Part shown: positions 1 to 5,439 of the stretch, one piece after another | How positions within the stretch are numbered: the stretch's first letter is position 1 | Layout: every line of letters begins with the position of its first letter | NCBI GenBank assembly: GCA_012961925.1 | Contig: DTYK01000173.1 | Location: 1 to 8,047, forward strand | Reading direction: 5' to 3' | Origin: Candidatus Latescibacterota bacterium | GTDB lineage: Bacteria > Latescibacterota > MVCY01 > DTYK01 | Length of the DNA: 8,047 nt | The notes under the pieces: generated by a model | Told to the model about the DNA's origin: nothing | The model's input: the letters and a program-made list of their open reading frames with translations, nothing else | Databases searched by the model: none | Position numbers and translations under genes: made by a program

Positions 1-166
1 CCTCTCTCGTGAACCTGAACTCCGGGTCCTGTTGAGCAGTGGCTACACCGATCAGAGATTGCAATGGTCCGTCATACGCGAAAGAGGATTTCGATTTATA
101 CAGAAACCTTACGCCTTAACCGATCTGTTTCGAGCCATTAGAGAGGCTATAGAACAGGCTAAATAA
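1..166 (+). CDS. C-terminal end of a receiver (REC) domain protein, 5' truncated by the window edge
   Basis: The reading frame is open from base 2 to the TAA at 164-166 and gives 54 residues. It reads LLSSGYTDQR, then GFRFIQKPYALTDLFRAIREA. This is the last third of a phosphoacceptor receiver domain: the beta4 strand ends in the conserved Ser/Thr (SSGY), and the beta5 strand ends in the invariant Lys-Pro pair (QKPY), followed by the alpha5 helix. The form SSGY...FIQKPY...L...IREAI is typical of receiver domains at the C terminus of hybrid histidine kinases, where the protein ends shortly after alpha5, as here. The phosphorylated Asp lies upstream of the window, so it cannot be checked. A stand-alone response regulator remains possible. 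No clear terminator follows the stop. Confidence 0.8.
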   Translation, partial: LSREPELRVLLSSGYTDQRLQWSVIRERGFRFIQKPYALTDLFRAIREAIEQAK

Positions 167-228
167 GACCGGAAAGGCAGTAACTTCACCTGACAAATAC
201 TTCAAGATTTCCCACCTTTACCAAGATC

Positions 229-867
229 ATGAATCGCTTGAGCCAACTTTCGATTTCGACACTTATCGGCCTGTTCTTTTCCAGTTGCACCCCAAACGGC
301 AATCCTATAACAGAGCAAGAAAGCCCGGCTTCGCCAGAAGTGCCTTAAGATTACGTTAGTATCACCGAAGTGCGGAAGATATATGCGTCAGAGGGTGTTA
401 TTGACATAAATTAGGGTACCATTTCGTGCTGGCTAAGGTTCATTGAAAACCCCTCACGACGTGACCATGTCATCCTCCATACCGATGATAGCCGTATAGC
501 CTTGTATGTAGAGACATATTTTTCATCCGTTCCATTCCCGGAGGATGAATGGCATCTGGTCGGTATGAGGTGGGCCGGCTATCCTGAGGGAGTAGTGCGA
601 ATCTACTTGGACGCCAGGCTCATCGGCGAAAAACCGTACGACCCCAGGTATGATGAGAGGCCTTTATGCAGTCTTTTTGCAGTGGGGTTCAGGCCGCTAA
701 CATGGACAGGGGAGATTATAACCAGAGCCGATAGCAGCGCCTTTGAATTGCCTCCAACCTCCGAGATGTCCCTGGAGGGCAGCGGACTACTAATTTGAGA
801 TCTGCGAATTTACCAGAGGGTTCTCAATGAAGAAGACTTCAGTAAGATTATGGCAGAAGCAGATTGA
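229..867 (+). pseudogene. Decayed LamG/concanavalin-A-like lipoprotein gene with three in-frame stops
   Basis: From the ATG at 229 the frame encodes a lipoprotein-like signal peptide (hydrophobic ISTLIGLFFSSC, candidate lipidated Cys20) and then stops at TAA 346-348. The same frame continues with protein-like sequence through TAG 412-414 and TGA 796-798 to a final TGA at 865-867, 212 codons in all. Between the stops it reads like a LamG/jelly-roll domain: GTISCWLRF, RDHVILHTDDSRIALYVE, EWHLVGMRWAGYPEGVVRIY, LDARLIGEKPYD. The last part, DLRIYQRVLNEEDFSKIM, matches the usual LamG ending (D-[LV]-RIY-x-R-x-L-x-EE). No frameshift is needed anywhere. Each stop is one substitution from a sense codon (for example GAA, GAG, CGA). 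The longest intact piece, 502-798, lacks the signal peptide and domain start, so I do not call it a gene. No convincing ribosome binding site precedes the ATG. Family assignment rests on motif memory. Confidence 0.75.
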
Positions 868-926
868 TCATTGCAACATCAGGACGGCAGAAGTTCTCCC
901 GGTTCCTTTTCAGGCCTCGGGTACCT

Positions 927-2441
927 TCAAGGTGACCGAAACACAGACTCCAGTTGTACGACTATCTCGCTACTAAGCTGTTGAGCCGCCTCCTTTAATG
1001 CCTCGAGCCCAGCTTTCTCCTCCGTCACTCCGAACCCCTTCACCCCACTGAGGTCTTTAGCAACAAGGACCTTACCTGAGTGAACGTCAATGACCCTGAC
1101 ACTGACTCGGGCACGACAGGATTTCGCATAACCCATCACATCACTTGAAAACCTCGTCTCAGCCTTCCCTATTATCACCACATCAACACCGAGTTTACCG
1201 GATACCTTCCGGATTAAAGTGAGCTCACCCGCTATTGCCTTCTCAACCTCGAATAGACTCAAATCCTCTGCTGCTTCACCCTTTGCAACGACTATAAAAC
1301 TGTCCGGTTTGCCACCCTCAGCCTTTGCAATCCTTTCGATAATCGCCGCCTGTACGAAGGATTCAGTCACAGGCTTTCCCAGATTCTTCTCAGAGATCAT
1401 CACCATAACTGCAATCGGTTCAATAAAGTACGTGAATCTCGCTTGGGGAGGTTTAAATCCCTTTAGGTTCTGGATAACATGGGTCCCGAGGACCCCGCTG
1501 ATATCTGCTTTTACCACAACCACGTTGGTTCCCACAGAACGGGTTTTATATACTTTTGAACTTGCCTCTCCTGCAAAATTGGTTCGTGCGGTCCCGTCCA
1601 GTTCCCCTTTGCCTTTAATGAGACTGAAAATAAACGGCATATTTCGCACAGGGATACCCCTGTAGAGGAGCCTTGCGATCAAAGGCTCGGGCAGTGGCTT
1701 GCCAATCTTGCCTTTCTGGTTGTTATTTATGACCTTAATCTGAAGGTTTGAAACTATCTCAGATATCTTTCTTTGCAGCTCGGCCCTGAAAAACTCCTCT
1801 TTGCCGTCTCCATCCAAGTCTATCTGTAAGGGAGTACCAAGGATCACCCGTAGTTCATCTAAAGCACTGGCATAATACTTCATGGCTGTGAACATATCCC
1901 CAGCACTTTGTGCCCGTTGGGCATGGCGGTAGTGGTCCAGGGCTTTATTTTTGGCGTCTTCGACCTGTTTTTTGACCTTTGCTCTGAACTCTACTTTGGA
2001 CATGGAGGCCAGAGAGTAGTAGGCACCGGTTTCCGGGTCACGCCACCTTTCGATGATCTTTGACCCCTCCAAGGTCTGATCCACCATAGTAGAGATCTCC
2101 TGGGAATATTCTGCTTCGATCTCTTCTCTGGCTGCCTTTCTTCTGGTCTGTATCAGATCGAAGACGACGGAGGTGACCCTGATCTTAAGCTGGGAGGCTA
2201 TCTCCAGACGGGCGCTGTCATCTGCCCTTTTACGATCCCTGGCCGGATCTCCGCTGTCTGAAGCGCTGCCTACCCCAAAGAAAAAAGCAGGGTCAGCCGG
2301 CGGATTATCCACCCAGTGAGGCCTCAGAGTTCTCCTTGTCTCTTTTGTTGGCGCTACATACGAAATCGGTGGCCTCTGAGAAGCACAGCCGATGTTTAGA
2401 ATCAAGAGCACAAGGGTTGAAACTACCTGCTTCAGCAACAT
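927..2441 (-). CDS. LPP20-like lipoprotein with FlgT/CsgG-like C-terminal domain, 504 aa
   Basis: The protein starts with a type II signal peptide: hydrophobic residues 5-17 and an imperfect lipobox N-I-G-C, so Cys19 is the likely lipidated residue. Residues about 42-150 resemble LPP20-family lipoproteins: HWVDNPP, FFFGVGSAS, then the helix ADDSARLEIASQLKI. Helices at about 160-200 look TPR-like. A loop DLDGDGKEEF (208-217) resembles a calcium-binding EF-hand or dockerin loop. Residues about 245-330 look beta-rich, and 410-500 (GVDVVIIGKAET, then SVRVIDVHSGKVL) resemble the CsgG/FlgT-middle fold. The start is supported by AAGG seven bases upstream. It lies 60 bases downstream of the PDZ-CsgG lipoprotein gene on the same strand, so the two are probably co-transcribed. 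The likely location is the periplasmic face of an outer membrane. Function is unknown; a FlgT-like flagellar role is possible, but no flagellar genes are visible nearby. Confidence 0.85.
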   Translation of the reverse strand: MLLKQVVSTLVLLILNIGCASQRPPISYVAPTKETRRTLRPHWVDNPPADPAFFFGVGSASDSGDPARDRKRADDSARLEIASQLKIRVTSVVFDLIQTRRKAAREEIEAEYSQEISTMVDQTLEGSKIIERWRDPETGAYYSLASMSKVEFRAKVKKQVEDAKNKALDHYRHAQRAQSAGDMFTAMKYYASALDELRVILGTPLQIDLDGDGKEEFFRAELQRKISEIVSNLQIKVINNNQKGKIGKPLPEPLIARLLYRGIPVRNMPFIFSLIKGKGELDGTARTNFAGEASSKVYKTRSVGTNVVVVKADISGVLGTHVIQNLKGFKPPQARFTYFIEPIAVMVMISEKNLGKPVTESFVQAAIIERIAKAEGGKPDSFIVVAKGEAAEDLSLFEVEKAIAGELTLIRKVSGKLGVDVVIIGKAETRFSSDVMGYAKSCRARVSVRVIDVHSGKVLVAKDLSGVKGFGVTEEKAGLEALKEAAQQLSSEIVVQLESVFRSP

Positions 2442-2501
2442 ATTCTTACCTTACTTCTTGGTATTTTTCCCTTATCTATGCTATTTAACTAAGAACTAAT
2501 A

Positions 2502-4097
2502 TTACCTGTAATGAGAGACAACTTCTTCAGCGATTTCCTCAGCGCAGGCTTTCAACGCCTGTTTTGCCAGCGAGTCGAAGGACAATAACGGCTGTTTGTC
2601 AGATGGGATCTCCTCTGTCCCCAAGAGAATAGCGGTCCACATTTCAGAAGGCGGTACCCCGCCCATCGGATAATAGGAATCTTGTACTTTTACAACCCCT
2701 CCCCTATAGTTGGTCCACCTTGTCTCGCTCCTTACACGTTTTTCAATGGTTCTTGAGATTGCAACCCTGCCTGTGGTAACATCCGTGACCTTAAAGCTCA
2801 CCGCAGCAGTTACGTACCTGGTCTCTGTAAAAACCTTGGCCGGTTTCTTTTCCGTGAAATACTGTTTTTCCCCGGTTTTTGGGTCTTTTCGATACTTGTG
2901 CTCTTTCACTTTTATCTCTTTGCTCGACTTCTTCTCAGACCTGGTTATCTCCAAAATTGAACCTGTAAAGAGGGCATTTACTACACCTAATTTGCCAAGC
3001 TTGAGGCTGCTCTCGTAGAGGTCACTGAGGCTCATTCGGTAACGTTTAAGGATTTCATCATACTCGTCTTCATCTATGAAATCGATTAACTCTGTTTTTC
3101 TCGCTATAGCCTCTGACAGTACCTTAGAGGTCAAAAAATCTTCTAAACCAGGATATTCGGTCAGATTCTTAAATCGGGGCACTGCTATTCTTATCAGGAT
3201 CCTCTCTTTCGCTTCTTGGTAAGCCCGACGGGCCTCTATATCATCGGGCTTGAGCTCAAGGGCCTTGTCAAATTCTTCTAATGCCGGTCTATTTAAGCCT
3301 TTTTCTAAGAAGTCCTTGCCTTTTTTGAAGTGGGTCTTGAAAGCCAACTCTCTGACCCGATCTCGTTCTTGAAGTACTTTATCAAACGAAAGGAGTTGAT
3401 CAAATGTCATGGGAACTTGCTCTAAATATTCCATCCGGTTTCCAACCGTAAGGATGAGGCTTTTTGTCTTTCCAGCCCTGATGATGCTCATTGTCACTTG
3501 ATCACCAGGGAAGTGCTCAGAAACTATTCTTAAGAATTCACTTGAGGTCCTGATCTTTTCGCCGTCGACGGAGACAACAATATCTCCTTTTCTTAAGTAT
3601 CTATCTGCAGGGCCACCTGGTACAACCGAAATGATAAGAACACCTTCAGTAACTGGGAATCTTTTTATTTCCGCCATTGTGGGGGTTATCTTCTGCAAAA
3701 CCACCCCCAGAAAACCGAAGGTCGCCCTACCTTCGCTCTGGAGTTGTTGTATAACTTTGGGCTCTATTAACTGAATCTGGCTCAATTTTTGTTTGAGCTC
3801 CTCCAGCCGACGATATTCAACTAAGGCCGCGTCCCAATTTTCATCACCCAAATAATAGGTGATATTCCCAGCATGTTGATCGAAGCTTTCCCTGCCGGCT
3901 TTTACCAGAAGAATCTGTGCCTCTGTGTAATCGGGTTTCTTTTTGAGGACCTCGATGCACTCATCAACTGCGTCGTCCCAGCGATGCTGATTTGCATACT
4001 TCTCTGCCCTCTGGTAAGCAAGACGCCAGGCGCAACCGACAGCTATAGTCACCGACAGCACAAAGACGGCAAAAAGTCTTACCGAACTTATCTTCAT
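2502..4097 (-). CDS. TPR-PDZ-TPR-CsgG-like lipoprotein, 531 aa
   Basis: I chose the ATG at 4097 rather than the one at 4127. It has a good ribosome binding site (GGGGTGG, seven bases upstream) and places a clean signal peptide first, MKISSVRLFAVFVL..., ending IAVGC with Cys22 as candidate lipid site. Residues about 28-60 form a TPR-like pair (AEKYANQHRWDDAVDECIEV). A helical stretch (about 85-120) follows, then a PDZ domain at about 124-220 (GFLGVVL carboxylate-binding-type loop, GGPADR, GDIVVSVDG). Another TPR lies at about 252-286 (GKDFLEKGLNRPALEEFDKA). Residues about 300-385 resemble CsgG/curli-assembly domains (IRIAVPRFKNLT, then VVNALFTGSILEI). The C terminus (about 426-531) is beta-rich (AAVSFKVTDVTTGRVA). 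No protease catalytic domain is present, so the PDZ is probably a peptide-binding or scaffolding module. It is the first gene of a two-gene minus-strand unit. Substrate and pathway are unknown. Confidence 0.87.
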   Translation of the reverse strand: MKISSVRLFAVFVLSVTIAVGCAWRLAYQRAEKYANQHRWDDAVDECIEVLKKKPDYTEAQILLVKAGRESFDQHAGNITYYLGDENWDAALVEYRRLEELKQKLSQIQLIEPKVIQQLQSEGRATFGFLGVVLQKITPTMAEIKRFPVTEGVLIISVVPGGPADRYLRKGDIVVSVDGEKIRTSSEFLRIVSEHFPGDQVTMSIIRAGKTKSLILTVGNRMEYLEQVPMTFDQLLSFDKVLQERDRVRELAFKTHFKKGKDFLEKGLNRPALEEFDKALELKPDDIEARRAYQEAKERILIRIAVPRFKNLTEYPGLEDFLTSKVLSEAIARKTELIDFIDEDEYDEILKRYRMSLSDLYESSLKLGKLGVVNALFTGSILEITRSEKKSSKEIKVKEHKYRKDPKTGEKQYFTEKKPAKVFTETRYVTAAVSFKVTDVTTGRVAISRTIEKRVRSETRWTNYRGGVVKVQDSYYPMGGVPPSEMWTAILLGTEEIPSDKQPLLSFDSLAKQALKACAEEIAEEVVSHYR

Positions 4098-4104
4098 TTC
4101 ATAT

Positions 4105-4111
4105 CCACCCC
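4105..4111 (-). promoter_or_regulatory. Ribosome binding site deciding the start of the PDZ-CsgG lipoprotein
   Basis: On the minus strand GGGGTGG stands seven bases before the ATG at 4097-4095. The upstream in-frame ATG at 4127 would put ten charged or polar residues before the signal peptide and has no comparable site, so the downstream start is preferred. Confidence 0.6.
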
Positions 4112-4216
4112 GGTGATTACCGATCATAGCGGGTTTTTAAAATTGTACTCCGAAATCTACAAGTCTAATGAGTTATATTATTCGTTCATCAATTGACTTG
4201 TGGGACACCTTACCAA

Positions 4217-4245
4217 AAGTTAATGTGTTCACATCGTAAAGTCAA
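4217..4245 (-). promoter_or_regulatory. Weak candidate promoter for the lipoprotein operon, with palindrome in the spacer
   Basis: On the minus strand TTGACT (4245-4240) is followed after 17 bases by TAACTT (4222-4217), which is a good -35 box and a poor -10 box. The spacer contains ATGTG-TT-CACAT (4223-4234), a possible operator. The transcript would have a leader of roughly 110 bases. The A+T-rich stretch at 4166-4182 could hold a different -10 box, so this call is tentative. Confidence 0.25.
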
Positions 4246-4265
4246 GGAGTTTTTTTCTGCCTTCT

Positions 4266-4297
4266 GTAAAAGGGGAAGGACTCAGGAGCCCTTTTAC
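4266..4297. repeat. Inverted repeat, 9-bp perfect arms
   Basis: GTAAAAGGG (4266-4274) and CCCTTTTAC (4289-4297) are exact reverse complements separated by 14 bases. No T tract follows directly on either strand, so it is not a standard intrinsic terminator. It lies 10 bases upstream of the -35 box at 4308, between the lipoprotein operon's upstream region and the tRNA promoter, where it could be a protein-binding site or boundary element. Confidence 0.55.
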
Positions 4298-4307
4298 GAC
4301 GGAAAGC

Positions 4308-4336
4308 TTGACAGAATCCCGGGGATATGTTATATT
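4308..4336 (+). promoter_or_regulatory. Strong sigma70-type promoter upstream of tRNA-Arg
   Basis: TTGACA (4308-4313) is a perfect -35 box. After exactly 17 bases it is followed by TATATT (4331-4336), one mismatch from TATAAT. This is the best promoter match in the window. Transcription would begin near 4343 and run through a leader of about 207 bases into the tRNA-Arg and tRNA-His genes. Nothing else downstream before 4550 looks like a gene. Confidence 0.7.
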
Positions 4337-4342
4337 CTATGT

Positions 4343-4549
4343 TGCATGGTGGCCGGGCGGGATTTGTCTCGAGCACCAGTGGTTTCGGTCGAGAATAGTC
4401 TTTCTTCCTTTTGGATACCATGGCGACGGAACCCATAAGCCCTTTCGGGAGACGGTCGAATTGCCCCACTACAAAATCGATGGTTAAAATGGTGACATAG
4501 GGGAGAGATGGAAAAGGCCGGTATCTGTAGATGAGGGTGTAGAAAGCCT
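4343..4549 (+). other. Untranslated leader or possible small RNA between the promoter and tRNA-Arg
   Basis: About 207 bases separate the predicted transcription start from tRNA-Arg. The segment has pairing potential: GTGG...GGGC near 4348-4359 with GCCCCAC near 4463-4469, a CTCGA...TCGAG hairpin near 4369-4394, and a small CCC-TTTC-GGG hairpin near 4442-4451. I see no convincing gene. Short frames such as the one starting at ATG 4346 (30 codons) lack a ribosome binding site and a recognisable product. It is either a processed pre-tRNA leader or an unidentified small RNA. I compared it with 6S, SRP and tmRNA from memory and found no firm match. Confidence 0.3.
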
Positions 4550-4622
<73 letters not shown>

Positions 4623-4795
4623 CTACAGTAAAATGACCATCCTGGCGGTCTTAAGACAGATCACATCCGCCGAGGCAGCTATGATTTCGTGGCAAAATTG
4701 GCAATTTGTGAGGTCAAAATGTGACGTCAGCGTGAACGGCCCGGATTGAGGCAAAAGAAAAAATCCGGCAGCGCGAGCCCTCGGCATTGCTAAAT

Positions 4796-4870
4796 GGTGA
4801 GCGTAGCTCAGATGGTCAGAGCACCAGGTTGTGGCCCTGGTGGTCGGGGGTTCGAGTCCCCTCGCTCACC
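4796..4870 (+). tRNA. tRNA-His (anticodon GTG) with encoded G-1
   Basis: The cloverleaf has acceptor stem GTGAGCG/CGCTCAC, D stem GCTC/GAGC, anticodon stem CCAGG/CCTGG around TTGTGGC (anticodon GTG), and T stem GGGGG/CCCCT around TTCGAGT. The base before the acceptor stem is G (4796) and the discriminator is C (4870). They form the extra G-1:C73 pair that identifies bacterial tRNA-His to histidyl-tRNA synthetase, so position 4796 is included. CCA is not encoded. It lies 173 bases after tRNA-Arg on the same strand, and a terminator follows at once. Confidence 0.96.
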
Positions 4871-4879
4871 CCTTTTTAT

Positions 4880-4909
4880 CCCCTCGGGCGTCGTGCCGAA
4901 GGGGTTTTT
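4880..4909 (+). terminator. Intrinsic terminator after tRNA-His
   Basis: CCCCTCGG (4880-4887) pairs with CCGAAGGGG (4896-4904) with one bulged A. The loop is short, and the stem is followed by TTTTT (4905-4909). It sits ten bases after the tRNA-His 3' end and is the natural end of the tRNA transcript. Confidence 0.8.
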
Positions 4910-5042
4910 ATAATGACAGGATCAGGAATCGCCGTTGAAAGCTGAGAGGTTCTGGATAGCCGCACGTTCAAAATAGAGGATCTCAGCACGGCCTTCACAG
5001 CAGCCCAGGTGACTCTGATCAATTACTCCGTTTCAAGCTGAG
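4910..5042 (+). other. Gene-free segment between two terminators, with potential RNA structure
   Basis: No coding frame is credible. The segment contains two copies of AAGCTGAGA (4939-4947 and 5035-5043). One reverse complement, TCTCAGC (4981-4987), can pair with GCTGAGA at 4941-4947, and GGTTCT (4948-4953) is complementary to AGAACC (5041-5046). These alternative pairings end at a second terminator. It may be a small RNA or only the remains of something older; no promoter of its own is evident. Confidence 0.25.
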
Positions 5043-5075
5043 AACCGCCCTTCCAACCAGAAGGACGGTTTTTGT
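5043..5075 (+). terminator. Second intrinsic terminator
   Basis: AACCG-C-CCTTC (5043-5053) pairs with GAAGG-A-CGGTT (5060-5070) with a single internal C/A mismatch and a six-base loop. The T-rich tract TTTTTGTTT follows from 5069. Tandem terminators isolate the tRNA transcript from the rnf operon. From its end to about 5236 I see no gene. Confidence 0.75.
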
Positions 5076-5236
5076 TTAAGGGTTCATCACGCACATAGTC
5101 AGCAATATTCCTTTGGATGGGTGAAGGGGGAGCCCATTACTGAGACTGGTTAATTGATGAGTGGCTAATCGGAGTCAAACGGAATCCCCAAACCTGTTGT
5201 CTCGAAAGACTTTTTCAGCAATCTCTATAAATTGCC

Positions 5237-5265
5237 TTGACAATAATGGATAAATAACTTATCTT
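5237..5265 (+). promoter_or_regulatory. Candidate sigma70-type promoter of the rnf operon
   Basis: TTGACA (5237-5242) is a perfect -35 box. A 17-base spacer leads to TATCTT (5260-5265), which matches four of six consensus -10 positions. Transcription would start near 5272, leaving a leader of about 170 bases before rnfC. The -10 region overlaps the first AACTTAT motif (5256-5262), which suggests that a DNA-binding protein controls this promoter. Confidence 0.5.
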
Positions 5266-5324
5266 TACGCAATAAGTTGCCTGAAAGGAAATAAGCGATA
5301 AGTTCTTGACGTTGAATAACTTAA
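5254..5324. repeat. Four AACTTAT/ATAAGTT operator-like motifs at the rnf promoter
   Basis: Copies lie at 5256-5262 (AACTTAT), 5272-5278 (ATAAGTT), 5298-5304 (ATAAGTT) and 5318-5324 (AACTTAA, one mismatch). Centre spacings are 18, 26 and 18 bases, so the array is symmetric. Copies 1 and 2 form the dyad AACTTAT-N9-ATAAGTT. Copies 3 and 4 form the opposite dyad ATAAGTT-N13-AACTTAA. Copies 2 and 3 share the longer string GC[AG]ATAAGTT. The first dyad overlaps the -10 box and start region. I do not recognise the regulator; it is not the TTGTGAA-N4-TTCACAA pattern of Rex. Confidence 0.55.
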
Positions 5325-5439
5325 AACGGGAAAACCACTTTATACGACCGTATTTTGTTGTGGTGGATCGTCGGTGGAAGTTGGGGGTATCTGGGGGGTC
5401 TCAGCTGAGGATTATCTTTGAAGGGATGGAAGGTTAGAG

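Noticed and set aside
502..798. 98-codon open frame starting at ATG 502 as an independent gene
   Set aside because: It is the middle part of the longer LamG lipoprotein frame (229-867). It lacks the signal peptide and domain start, and the same frame continues with LamG-like sequence on both sides of the stops.
229..867. Programmed readthrough or genetic code reassignment to explain the in-frame stops
   Set aside because: All three stop codons occur in the frame, while neighbouring genes terminate normally at TAA and TGA. Decay by point mutation is simpler.
4193..4438. 81-codon plus-strand and 75-codon minus-strand frames in the region before tRNA-Arg
   Set aside because: They overlap the strong promoter and inverted repeats, have no ribosome binding site, and their translations resemble no protein family.
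5117..5220. Protein-like stretch (DWLIDEWLIGVKRNPQT) in the frame from ATG 5117, interrupted by TGA
   Set aside because: It is too short, has a stop after eight codons, and I recognise no family. It might be a gene remnant, but the sequence alone does not support it.
5230..5330. Rex, FNR or CRP-type operator, or a sigma54 promoter, upstream of rnfC
   Set aside because: I found no TTGTGAA-N4-TTCACAA, TTGAT-N4-ATCAA or TGGC-N8-TGC pattern. The motifs present are of the AACTTAT type.
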